From contig OX393567.1 of NCBI GenBank assembly GCA_947652115.1, positions 16,849,143-16,913,142 on the forward strand: DNA of 64,000 nt, in the 5' to 3' direction. Made by a program: the position numbers and the translations under genes. The notes below the pieces were generated by a model. It did no database searches. It worked only from the letters and a program-made list of their open reading frames with translations, and had not been told where the DNA came from. Origin of the DNA: Blastomussa wellsi. Taxonomy: Eukaryota; Cnidaria; Anthozoa; Scleractinia; Plerogyridae. Shown piece by piece: positions 19,277 to 29,623 of this stretch. The stretch's first letter is position 1. Every line of letters starts with the position of its first letter.

Positions 19277-21915
19277 ATGGAAGACGCGAATGAAATCGTG
19301 GAAAAAGCTGTTTTGAATAGAGAAACAAATTTAGATCTATCTTCACTGGACCTGGACATTCTACGACGTGAAATTCTCTCTGAAGCTCTTTGTCACGTCA
19401 CCGTTCTTTACCTTGACTACAACGATTTGAAAAGCTTGCCGAATGAAATCTCCCTTTTATCTTCATTGAAAGTGTTATCTGCTACAGGAAACCAGCTGCA
19501 AGAGCTTCCAGATACGATGCAGAAGCTTCAAAATTTGGAGTCACTTCACCTAAATGAGAACAACCTCCGCGAATTGCCTGTGTTTTTGTCGAAGCTTCAG
19601 CGTCTGCAAATTCTGGACGCCATAGGTAACAGCATTGAATTGTGGGAAGAGGGTCTAGGGGAAGGCCTGCTGGAATTGCGGTTAGATGAGAATAACTTGA
19701 ACGAACTTCCCAGTTCTTTAAGTGAGATGAAGAATTTAAAGGTACTCGAGTTGGGAGACAATGATGTTTCAAGCCTTCCAGAGGATATTGGATTATTGAG
19801 CAAACTTGAGATCTTTAACTTGAGCCATAACAAACTGTCAGATTTACCAGCATCTGTGGGTGATCTCCCCAGTTTGAAGATGTTTGATCTGAGTGGCAAC
19901 AGCATTGAAAATCTACCAGAAAATTTTCAATCTGCTGAAGTTATCAAAAATCTTTTTGTTGAGAAAAATTATCTTAGAGTGTTGCCGTCTTGGTTTGGAA
20001 ATTTACGTAGTATTGAGAATCTGGGAATTTCCGACAATCAGTTGCTAGGTAGCCCGCTGCCAGATTCCTTTGGAACTGTGTCTGGCAAGTCATTAAAAAC
20101 CTTAGATCTTTCAGCAAATAACATTTCAAAACTGCCTGACACTATAGGGGAACTGAAAAAGCTTGAAAAGTTACAGCTTGGAAGCACCATTTGCGAACTT
20201 GAAAGGAGAGCATTCCTGAATGGAAACTGGCTTTTTACGTTGCCAAGTAGCTTTGGCTGGATGGTTAATCTACAGAAGTTGCATTTAGATGAGAATCAGC
20301 TTGTGGAGTTGCCAGAAAACTTTGGCTCTCTGGTAAATTTGGAATGGGTCGATTTTGGTCAAAATCGGTTACAAAGTCTGCCTCACTCTTTTTGTTTACT
20401 TACTAAGCTCTGGTACCTTCAATTGTCACAAAATTACTTGAAAAGTCTTCCTGACAATTTTGGCAACCTTACAAGTCTCGTAGAGCTGAGGTTGAATAGC
20501 AATTACCTCGCAGAACTTCCCAGCTCATTTGCAAATTTGGCCAATCTTCAAACACTAGATCTGTTCCACAACAAGCTCACAAAGATACCCAAGGAACTCT
20601 TAAATCTCAAAAAACTTTTGAGACTGGACTTGGATAAGAATAAGTTCAAATTAAAAGCAGGGAAAGTCCCAAAGTTAACAAAGCAGGTAAAATATCCAGA
20701 AAAAGATCCTAACCTTAAAGAAAATTGGCGTGGAAAGTTGAGGGAAGATTATATTGAACCTGAAGAGGTGAAGACAGTTCAGATATTGAATGACGTTGAT
20801 GAAGACAGTGAAGACGACACTGATAATGAAGGTGGTGATGATGAACAAGAGGCAAGTTTTAGTGAAGCAGCACTGGAATTCGCCATGAAGAGGAGCTTGT
20901 CAATATGGAAGTCACACGAAGGTGCGGCAACCAATGATAATAATATTATAATAACAATAATTTATTCATTTTGAGTGCGCATCTTTACATGTTTATGATC
21001 AGACATGCATTCCTAAATTATAAATACGAGAAATAATAAATAAACATCTAACTAAAAATCTGGCAAAATATAAAGATATAAGATTTAAAATATACAATAT
21101 GGTAAAAACTAATTGTTAAATAAATATAACGAAAGTGTTATGTAAAAATAGAATAATAACATGATAATCGAGACCAGGGCGTACCCCCCCCCCCTTGGAT
21201 GGAATTCTAGTCCTTTGCAGGGTTACTCCCCCCAGCATTGAATTCACCAGTAGCCATGTACTAGCATGCCTGGGAGTATTTCTACTCCCACTGGATAGTC
21301 TTGAGTAAATATAAACCTTTCTTTTTAGGCCCAGATGAAAGGGAAATTAAAACCAGAGAGCGAGGAGAATTAATTTCACAGTCTACCACAGTCTGTCAAC
21401 CTCAGAAGGGAGATGCCCTCCCTGAACATTCTGAAAGCATCTACAATGAAATATTTGAGGATGCTGATCCTTTCCTTGACAATGAATCTGATGCTGGGAA
21501 TTTTATTGAACTGAAAAATCCACCCGATTCTCAAAATGTGGGAAATGAGGCTCCATCAAATGGCACTCCCTCAAAAGGATCACAAACAAATGGGCCTCAA
21601 ACAGAAAGGCCTCTGCCAGATGCTCCTCCATTAAACATGATTGACACCACTGAAGACTGGGATAAGGAAATACAAGATTCCTTGGCCTATAAGTTAGTGT
21701 TGGAGACATTTAAAGAAAGGAGCCACAATAAAGTGTATTTTCAAAACCAGCTGCAAAACTTGCTGTACTCTTATCCTCCTGCTTCTCAAGCTTTCTCCAA
21801 AACCGCAAACTATGAATCAGCTATATATACCTCCCCTGCGCCACCCCCCTGCAATAGACAGCCACCCAACTGTACTGGACAATTTGATGACGCAGATGAG
21901 TCAACACATTTCTGA
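19277..21915 (+). CDS. leucine-rich-repeat protein with acidic C-terminal tail
   Basis: Exon 1 (19277-20921) and exon 2 (21329-21915) join in phase 1 (GAAG|GTGCGG; TTTTTAG|GCCC), giving 743 residues as read. Residues from about 30 to 440 are tandem repeats of about 23 residues with the LxxLxLxxNxLxxLP pattern of intracellular Ras-suppressor/SHOC2-type LRRs; the array is interrupted once by an irregular stretch (STICELERRAF). There is no signal peptide or membrane segment. The tail is acidic (DEDSEDDTDNEGGDDE) and followed by a low-complexity Ser/Thr/Pro region. An upstream in-frame start at 19040 exists, but ACAATGGAAG at 19277 is the better start and opens the conserved part. The last 25 codons may be out of frame (see findings), and an extra 3' exon at 22715 is possible. 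I cannot name the orthologue. Confidence 0.75.
21185..21296 (-). repeat. SINE family A, partial copy
   Basis: CTTGGATGGAATTCTAGTCC and GCAGGGTTACTCCCCCCAGC match the body of the SINE at 60-268. The tRNA-like head is absent. It lies in the LRR gene intron just before exon 2. Confidence 0.5.
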
Positions 21916-22032
21916 AGGTAAGGTGGTGCAATTCACTTTCAACTAAGAATTTTATGTTCGCTGTGTACTGCAAATTAATTTTGTTTTTATTTGATGCTTA
22001 TTTTGTTTGTGGCAATCCTCATCCTCTCATGT

Positions 22033-22104
22033 GGCTTCATAGCTCAGTTGGTAGAGCATCGCATTGGTATCGCCAAGGTCACAGGTTCGAATCCCGTTGA
22101 AGCC
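22033..22104 (+). tRNA. tRNA-like sequence, copy 1
   Basis: 72 bases begin GGCTTCA and end TGAAGCC, a perfect 7-bp acceptor stem. The D arm is GCTC/GAGC, with A box TAGCTCAGTTGG and B box GGTTCGAATCC. The T stem has one mismatch. The anticodon arm does not fold cleanly, so the identity is unclear and it may be a pseudo-tRNA or tRNA-derived repeat. CTGATTTTTCAGGCTT follows and can pair with the 3' acceptor strand. Confidence 0.5.
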
Positions 22105-22284
22105 CTGATTTTTCAGGCTTCTTTATTCCAATTGTTTAAATTGGAAGTTTACTGTGATGATCATTTCTCACTTTCATCTACATTTGCAGTTCATATACAT
22201 GTATGAATTATTTCACATACTTTACGTCATTTCAGTCCTCACAGGAAATATGAACTCAATAAATTGACCTTGCTCCGAATGTGT

Positions 22285-22356
22285 GGCTTCATAGCTCAGT
22301 TGGCAGAGCATCGCACTGGTATCGTGGAGGTCACGGATTTGAATCCCGTTGAAGCC
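22285..22356 (+). tRNA. tRNA-like sequence, copy 2
   Basis: 72 bases with the same GGCTTCA/TGAAGCC acceptor stem and D arm as the copy at 22033. The B box is changed to GATTTGAATCC, which weakens the T stem. The same T-rich hairpin tail follows. About 250 bp separate the two copies, so they look like a local duplication. Confidence 0.45.
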
Positions 22357-22554
22357 CTGATTTTTTCAGGCTTTTTTATTCCAATTGCAAGCAGTTCATT
22401 TTTTGGATTATTTCATATACAGTACTTTACGTCAAATTTCTTTTACTTGGTGTTTCAGATTTTAACAGTTATTGTTGCTTAGAAAAATTGCATTTTGGTG
22501 AGCCTTGAACAATGATTTTGTTATGCCATTGTCATTGATGTTTTTTATTAATGC

Positions 22555-22625
22555 ATTTTTCATTCATTCATTCTTTTGTTCATTCATTCATTCATTTGTT
22601 CATTCAGTCAGTCAGTCATTTGTGT
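22555..22625. repeat. (ATTC)n-type microsatellite
   Basis: An imperfect run of ATTC/GTTC/AGTC tetranucleotides between the tRNA-like sequences and the possible last LRR-gene exon. Confidence 0.75.
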
Positions 22626-22972
22626 ATTTGTTTAATTACAGGTGTGTCCAATGTTCATTTGTGTATTTGTTTAATTATGTCCAATGTTTTAATTATGTCT
22701 TATTATCTTCACAGGTGTTTGCATCTTAGACTGCAGCTGAAGGCATAGTGAACCAAGATTTGCTTTGCAGGTCTTCAGTGAAAGTTGAAGCATCAGATTA
22801 TTGTGTTGTTGTTGAAGACGAAGCAAGCAATGTTTCTGGGCATTTTTTTAGAAGATGAAAACATGTTTGGTGTATGTTGGAGTGTATAAGACATTGAACC
22901 TAATAATGTATTCTGCAAAACCACAATATCAGAAATACAAATGAAAAGGATATGCCATCTCTAATAGACCCT

Positions 22973-23148
22973 TTTCATAAATGGCTGCCAATTTAAAATT
23001 CTTTTGTATTCATTCAAATTAGCCTCACTAAACTCGTTTGGGAGTAAAAATTCTTTTGAATTATCATCTCAAAAACGAGGTTAGCCAGGCTAATTTTAAT
23101 ACTTACAAAAGAATTTATAATTGGCAGCCATTTATGAAAAGGGTCTAT
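22973..23148. repeat. inverted-repeat element (MITE)
   Basis: AATAGACCCTTTTCATAAAT with GGCTGCCAAT at the left is the complement of ATTGGCAGCC with ATTTATGAAAAGGGTCTATA at the right. The arms continue inward through AAAGAATTT and GAGGTTAGCC. A diverged relative lies at 42650-42835. Confidence 0.8.
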
Positions 23149-23607
23149 ATTATGTTGTAGTAGTGTTCGTACACTACAACTGTAATGCTATATTTGTTAC
23201 GTAACATTTCCTGATCTTTATTGTTATCATCTTGAAGTCAATATAGCACTGTTTAGTAAAATTGTTGAATGTGATTGTTATGTTAGTGTATGTTCTTCAA
23301 AAGTAAGTTACCAGATTTTTGGTAATATTTTCTTGTTCACCAAATTGGTTTTGGGCTTGACATCAATACCAATTTAATAATGCAGGGAAGTGAGGGGAGT
23401 ATGGTATCAACAGCAAGACAGATATGTCCAGGATTGACTGCTAATGAAATGCAACTGTTTGTGACAAGCATCACAAAGTGTCGTCATTGATAGAAGTTCA
23501 CTAAAACACATATAATGCTGTCAAAATTTGACATATCACTTCATATTTAATATGAAGTGATATGAACTTGGAAAATAACCCAGTCAAATATGAAGTAATA
23601 ATTGAAC

Positions 23608-23783
23608 CAGGGTTTTCCTTTTCGGCCGGCGACCGGGATTTTTGCCACATGTGAACGGCTCCGTCGCCGGCAACTAAAAGAATCCTTCCTGTTATATAAT
23701 TTAAAAGTTATATAAATTATACAAGGTGTCTCCGACAGCTTCGCTTTCATCGACTTCAACTTTATTTGAAAAGGAAAACCCTG
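23608..23783. repeat. inverted-repeat element with CAGGGTTTTCC ends
   Basis: CAGGGTTTTCCTTTTC at 23608 is the complement of GAAAAGGAAAACCCTG at 23768-23783. The interior is about 145 bp and non-coding. CAGGG... termini also occur at 41865 and 42405. Confidence 0.7.
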
Positions 23784-24299
23784 TGAGCAATACCTGCATT
23801 TAATCCTGGACATAACAGTAAGTGCACTCAGAAGGGCTGTTTTGGGAGAAAAACCAAAAATCTTCCAGGAATCAGGTGACACGGGAAATTTGTTGGGGAA
23901 CCAAAGTATTCTAGTTAATATTTTGTGATGTTTGAGATTTTTTTGAGAGTGCTTCCAAAAAATTCAGGATGCTATTGCAGATTTTCTTGATGACTTTCAT
24001 TTACACAAAGTACTGCTCAAACAGTTAGTTGTCACCACCCATACAGGATGGCTGTTATTTGTGCATGAAACACAAGAGGGCTGTCGTAGTAAAAACAAAA
24101 CATTGTACAAGCAGATTTTTTAAGGGTCCAACCATATTAGTGTAATGATTTTTTCTGAGGAAATTCATCAGCTCGCGGTTATATATGTTAGTTTCAAGTC
24201 AAGTGTGAGTTTTGACTACCCCCTGTTGCGTGTCTTGTGCATACAGGTCACTTTTTTAAAGTGCCTATGAAGTTAATTGGTTTTGTATTTAGTTTTAAA

Positions 24300-24755
24300 A
24301 TTTGCCTTATGAAATACGCGATTCCAAAGTTTGAGACGCCTAGCGTTAAAAGTAACGATTTTACAAGCCTTCAAAGTCGTGCCATTTTGCCCTCAAAATT
24401 GGTATTTGAATCGCGCGGTCAAAGTACCACGTGACAACAGTCTGACGTCATTTTGGTGCCAAAAATCGCTCTCACAATCGTTCCCAGTTTATTTCCTCGG
24501 GGTTGCTGGATCTTTCTGACAAATCGCCCATTTCTGAATCGCTCGACATGTTTCTCACGTAATCACTCCTCTGACAAGAAAATTTGATCGTGCAAACAAG
24601 GGTTTGGCACCAAAGTGACGTCACGGCATGGCATTTTCGTACCCATTCCCTGACCATTTTTGGGGGGCAAAATGCTTAACTTTAAAGGCTTGTAAAATCG
24701 TTACTTTTAACCCCAGAGGTCTGAAACTCTGGAATCGCGTATTTCACTTAACACA
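24300..24755. repeat. element with long terminal inverted repeats
   Basis: The left arm (GAAATACGCGATTCC, AAAAGTAACGATTTTACAAG) is repeated inverted on the right (CTTGTAAAATCGTTACTTTT, GGAATCGCGTATTTC). Arms are about 75 bp. The minus strand has a short open frame (24657-24472) rich in Ser, Glu and Asp that might be a transposon gene remnant; I cannot assign it. Confidence 0.65.
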
Positions 24756-25666
24756 TGCAACACCCTCCAATTTATAATTTCTCAACAAAAGAACTCTACT
24801 CCACGGTGACTACAACAGAGATGGCCAATGATTGAAAGGCCTGTTTTTGTGAATTCATTTTGCTCACACTATACGTTTAATTTGTACATGGATGTATCCA
24901 TCCTTGGAGACCCAGGGACAGGCAGTTGCCGCGAAAAGAAGTTAAACTCGGCAAAACTTGTAGCGACGAATGTTTTCAATAACTGCTGAGCGAGCCCTGT
25001 TTAGCAACTTCAAAACTTTCGTCTCTCCGAGTTTTGGCTAGGGTCGATTTTCAGCTGTTTGTGGGGTAAGGAACGCGGACTCACAAAACTCGAGCGAGCG
25101 AAATTTTGTCAAGTTCATGCGTACGGGCCGAGTGCAGCCCCCCCAACTCAGATTTTTCGGGTAGCAAGAGAAATTTGTGCAAGGCAACTTGGGAGAATTT
25201 TTTGCGCAAAATTACCCTTAGTGGCCGACGGTCTAGGTTTCTTCGTTTCGCCCCGTCTAACTGCCCATGGGTCTACCAGAATGGAGTAAAAGAACTTGCT
25301 AAGTGGAGTGAGTCACAAGGCTTTTATTTATTTTTTGGGCTATTTTTGGGTATATGGTGGGCACTGTAAGAGATAAAAGGGTGATAGAGGAAACATGTAA
25401 ATTGTGAGCAGGGTTTATAGTTTGAAGTGTCTAGAGCAGGGTGAGAGCATTTGAATTTGCGCTCAAAGGTAAGAGCCAGGTATTGAGATAACTGCTAGGC
25501 GAAGAGAGTGAAGCTGGGTTCGAAATTGTTATCCTTACGGAGTTAGGAATGACGTGATAAAGTCAACGCGTCATACAGCATGTTCAACCAGCTTTTAATC
25601 TCGATTTTAATCATGCTTACAGCATTTTTAATCATCTTTCACGCCACGTAAGGATAAATGTTATGA

Positions 25667-27514
25667 TCAAGGCACATTGATATCTTCCAAGTCAATCTCG
25701 TGGTGAAACTTGTGAAGACATTTGCCGCCTGATCCATCTTTCTGCACTGAGAACAGGAATCCACTGTCGTCCACCGCCATGCCAAACATTTTCACTTTGC
25801 TCTCCTTGTTCCATTCTCTAACATAGCGGCGTTTGCCATCGTACGTGCGTTGGTAGACACCACTGACGCTATTCGCAAACAGCTGACCTGAAGAATAAAA
25901 GAGATTTCTCTTGGAATCCATGGCTGTTCCTTTTAACAAACTCAAACGTGAGCGGCCGTCCTGAACATCATACCAGTCCTCTTTCTTGACAACTACTTCT
26001 GCGATGTCCAAGACCCTATCCGTGCTTCTGGCAGAGGAATCAGACGGCACCGCCCCTACACCATCGCTGTCAACTCCATAGTCAGTTTTCTGCACCACCC
26101 AGTTCCTCCCACTGTTCGAGCAGCCAAGGTAGTATATGTTGGCTTCGAACGTGTTGATTATCCGGTAGAGTGCCCACCCATAGCGATCCCACAGATCCGG
26201 TTCAGGTTTGGGATCACCCCATCTCATTCGCCAGTTGTAGATCGCACCGTTGAAATCTGCGTATGCGAAACGTTCCCCACAGTAAGCCACGCCCCTTACA
26301 TCGGGTTTGCTGCCTCCAGGTTGCATCAGTTGCAACATGGTGTAATAGTGCTCTATAGATATCCCGCTTGGTTCGTCTAAATTACCTTTTATCTTAAACA
26401 TCATCACTTTGCTATCTCCACCTGACGTTTTACTTTGAGCAGCCACGGCCAAAACCTTGTGTTCTGTATTGATAGCGATACCAAATGGATGACAACTGCC
26501 GCCGCATTCATTCCCAGGTACATCAATGGTCTTAACGATATCTAAGGTCTCCCGATTGACAACCAAGATCTTTTTGGCCACCGGCTGTGCGACAAAAAGA
26601 TATCCGGCCGAGTAGAGTAAGGTATCTGAATCTTTGAATTTGTTGCAGTCAGTTTGCACCAGCTGAACAGGGACCAAAGACAAATCTCTAAGGCCAAAGA
26701 TGAAGTCTTGCTGCAGCTTCCTTCTATCCTGGGATTCCGGATCCTTTACGTATTTTGCGCAGAACTTTTCGTATTCAGGATCTCTTGATTTCGGCCACCA
26801 TGTGCAAACTTGCGCCATAGAGGTGTTGTAAGAGGCCTCGTCATTTTTGTACTTCATCGAGGAGGCCAAGACAACGGTAGCGTAGCCGTCCTCCTGGTAA
26901 CGAAAAAGTTTTTTAATGAAATTCCATGTCAGTCTGGCAGCCTCTTTCGTTGGTTTGCCGTTCTGGATCTGAATATCAAAGAAATGAGTGACAAGCCGTT
27001 CTTTGGTAACCAGACTTGGGATAAAGAAAAGACCTTTCTCAACGTACTCGTCGTTTCCAGCGCCACCGAGTACTTCGTTAATGAATCTCTGACGCCTGTC
27101 TTTAGCCAGCGCAGAATTGTCTTCGTTCTTCAAGTCTCGGATGACCTTCTTTCTCTCGTTGACGATATACTCAATGTGTTTGAAGTACCATTTTCGCTTA
27201 GATTCATCCCAGATGTCCTCCACATCCTTCTTTATTGACGTGACATCCCTCTGAATGGCATCCAGCTTTTTCTCAAGCTGCTGTAACTTCTTCGTCACCT
27301 CGTCTCCACCGCAAACATCGGTAAAGGTACACACGGCACTCTGAATAGCTGATGCTACACTCACAGCCAAGCCTATCACGCTTAGTGGGTCAACAAATCT
27401 TTTCTCTCTCAGTACAACTTCAGCTTTTTTATCGAGAACTTTGCTTTCCACGTTCCACCAGTTAAAGGTCAGGGCCAATATAATCGAGAAAACGAGAAGC
27501 CTCGCAACAGCCAT
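25667..27514 (-). CDS. secreted helical-plus-propeller protein of unknown family (intronless)
   Basis: One uninterrupted 615-codon frame. Residues 1-24 form a signal peptide (hydrophobic LLVFSIILALTF). REKR at 36-39 is a furin-like processing site. Residues 41-62 are a hydrophobic helix (PLSVIGLAVSVASAIQSA), then C62 and C68, then a heptad-patterned coiled coil (about 72-101, KKLQQLEKKLDAIQRDVTSI). A helical, charged middle follows to about 290. From about 295 the sequence turns to short beta-like segments (YLFVAQPVAKKILVVNRETL, HPFGIAINTEHKVLAVAAQS, GTAMDSKRNLFYSSGQLF, MFGMAVDDSGFLFSV) that resemble blades of a major-royal-jelly/NHL-like propeller. The N-terminal layout (propeptide, hydrophobic helix, coiled coil) is also seen in some membrane-active secreted proteins, but nothing here proves a toxin. 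The coding part has no introns, unlike its multi-exon neighbours, which would fit a retrocopy, transfer or a genuinely intronless gene. Function unknown. Confidence 0.8.
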   Translation of the reverse strand: MAVARLLVFSIILALTFNWWNVESKVLDKKAEVVLREKRFVDPLSVIGLAVSVASAIQSAVCTFTDVCGGDEVTKKLQQLEKKLDAIQRDVTSIKKDVEDIWDESKRKWYFKHIEYIVNERKKVIRDLKNEDNSALAKDRRQRFINEVLGGAGNDEYVEKGLFFIPSLVTKERLVTHFFDIQIQNGKPTKEAARLTWNFIKKLFRYQEDGYATVVLASSMKYKNDEASYNTSMAQVCTWWPKSRDPEYEKFCAKYVKDPESQDRRKLQQDFIFGLRDLSLVPVQLVQTDCNKFKDSDTLLYSAGYLFVAQPVAKKILVVNRETLDIVKTIDVPGNECGGSCHPFGIAINTEHKVLAVAAQSKTSGGDSKVMMFKIKGNLDEPSGISIEHYYTMLQLMQPGGSKPDVRGVAYCGERFAYADFNGAIYNWRMRWGDPKPEPDLWDRYGWALYRIINTFEANIYYLGCSNSGRNWVVQKTDYGVDSDGVGAVPSDSSARSTDRVLDIAEVVVKKEDWYDVQDGRSRLSLLKGTAMDSKRNLFYSSGQLFANSVSGVYQRTYDGKRRYVREWNKESKVKMFGMAVDDSGFLFSVQKDGSGGKCLHKFHHEIDLEDINVP

Positions 27515-27930
27515 GTGGGACCGTTTACCTATAACGAGTTGTATGAATTCAGATTTCAGACTTTTTATTGTTTTACACTATTTACAGAAATTATAACTTT
27601 AACAGTATTTATAGAAAATACATATTTAAAAAAGAAAAGAAATATAACAGTAGGGTTAGACGTGAAAATAAAGTTAGATTTATACACGGGGAAAAATACT
27701 TCGTGTTAATAAACGATGGATTTTTTGTTTCGTGACTGTTGCAGGAAGTCTTGCAGAATCAACATTGTATGTTTATTTAAAATTGTTTTCTAACTCTTCT
27801 ACAAGGAGCGCTAAAAGAAAGCTGCTCTTAGATATTCGTTACACCACCCTCTGTATGGTGAAATTACTGTTTTGAACTTGAGACACGATCGGCTAAAATT
27901 TATTCCACCTCTATCTACGTTTTAATAAAT

Positions 27931-28077
27931 GTTCAAAAAATGTTAATTGAGTCAAGCGTGGTTTTTTGTGTGTGTCATTCCGACCTGTTTGCTCCTGGCG
28001 AGATTACTTTCCGAAACTAGTAATTGGAATGGCAAAAAAAACCACCACGCTTGACTCAATTAACATTTTTTTTTAAC
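27931..28077. repeat. inverted-repeat element
   Basis: AATGTTAATTGAGTCAAGCG with TGGTTTTTT at the left mirrors ACCACCACGCTTGACTCAAT with TAACATTTTT at the right. Arms are about 35 bp. Confidence 0.75.
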
Positions 28078-28372
28078 TTTTCTTAAAACATAGAGGTAAA
28101 AGATGTCTTTTACCTCGATTGTCGATCGTTCCACACAGTAATTACACCACACAACCAGAGGACACCAGAGGGTGGACTGCCTTGTGACCTGGCACCTGCT
28201 GATAGGAATTATTTTCATTTATTTGCCACACCACAGATACAATTATTATTCGTAGGATATTTGCCGGATCATCATTTGCAAATTACGTGATTCCCAGTAG
28301 AGCTCTCTAAGAAGCTATTTAACGTTCTTACTTTTTAATGCCTTCTACCTTATTACATAAAATTTTCGCGAC

Positions 28373-28480
28373 AAGGCTATATGTCCTATATCGCGATTAC
28401 TGAGGTCGCATATTTCGCGACACTTAAATTTCGCGATTTTGAAAAAGCTTGTACCCAGAATCACTCTCATTTCGCGATTT
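28373..28480. repeat. cluster of TCGCGA palindromes
   Basis: TCGCGA occurs at 28376, 28391, 28415, 28431 and 28472, usually inside TTTCGCGATTT or TTTCGCGACA. Degenerate forms recur near 28750. It is not a simple tandem array, because the spacings differ. Confidence 0.6.
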
Positions 28481-29623
28481 TATTAACGTTACAAAGTTTG
28501 ACCAATTCCTTGACAATGGGATTTAATTATAATATTTCTTGAATTTAGGTAAAACGACATTATAAATAAACATCAACACTTTCAAGTACATAACGAAAGC
28601 AAAGAGCAAATTAAGAGACGCTAATATTTCCGACGATAATCACTTATACGAGGAGGTTTAGAGATACATTTGATATAATACCAGAATCGTTCCTTATAAA
28701 CGTTTTATTGGTAAGGAATTTACGCTTTAATTTTTTCGTCATCTTACTTTCACGACACTTATTTTTCGCAACACTTTAAATTTCATGTAATAAATCTTTT
28801 ATCTTTGTGAACTGTAACGTGGATTTCTTGTTTCTGTCACATTATTTCTTCTTTTTCGGTAAGAGTTGAAATAAAAATTCCAGTCAGTAAACTATCTATT
28901 AGAAATCAAAGCATGAAAATTAATAGAGATTTTTGCACTCCAAATGATTTTCTGGTCGTGTTTTTTGCTGTTGTTCTTGTCTTCGCGCGAAAATTTCTTA
29001 CTGTATATCACCAATTAATTTTATTGTTTTAAGCTGCAGTCGCCATGATTCCGTGTTTTTTCGACAAATGGGAGCTGCCTGTTTACATTACACTTAAAAT
29101 TTATTTCAAAAGATTCTTCTTTGTTGCGTAAAATGTAACTGTCCAATATTGCCTTTTAATTACTATGTGGAGAGATGTTGTAATGGATGGGGTTGATCGG
29201 CTGATCCAAACTAACAAGTGGTAAAATCAAGAAAGGTTATTGCTGAGATTCTGTCCGATGATAATTTACTCATGCACACCTGTAATGAACAAGTTGGTGT
29301 TCAAGCCACTTGAAAAATAGTTTTCCCTTTGTCGGTTCACTTCAATAAAGCATCTGATCCCTTTCGACAAAACTAAGAGAAAAATTCCTCCAGATTCTCA
29401 CTCACCTCCTTGCTATCTTGAAGACAGTTTAACACAAAATGATGTAATAATTTACAAGCTGTGAAAAACAATTCAATTACACTAAATGGCTTGTTTTGTT
29501 TAGCCCAATGAAATATCGCCACATAGATGGTACAGGAACAGCTATTGGTAAAAGGTTAATTAAGGTTGATGTAATCATAGGTTGTAATTAAGGCAAAAAC
29601 CGACAGAATGCTCTAATGATGCT

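Larger units (their letters stand above)
23149..25666. other. intergenic region with several inverted-repeat elements
   Basis: No gene is recognised. It holds a small palindrome at 23534-23566 (ATCACTTCATATT and complement), the elements listed at 23608-23783 and 24300-24755, and a G/C-rich repeat at 25125-25265 related to those at 6340 and 18355. Confidence 0.5.
27515..29623. other. intergenic AT-rich region with repeats
   Basis: No coding region is seen. It holds the inverted-repeat element at 27931-28077 and the TCGCGA cluster at 28373-28480; the rest is unremarkable AT-rich DNA. Confidence 0.5.

Noticed and set aside
26810..27238. 142-codon plus-strand frame
   Set aside because: It is the antisense shadow of the intronless secreted-protein gene.
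25667..27514. Calling the secreted protein a pore-forming toxin
   Set aside because: The N-terminal hydrophobic helix and coiled coil are suggestive, but no toxin family motif is recognisable and the C-terminal half looks like a propeller.
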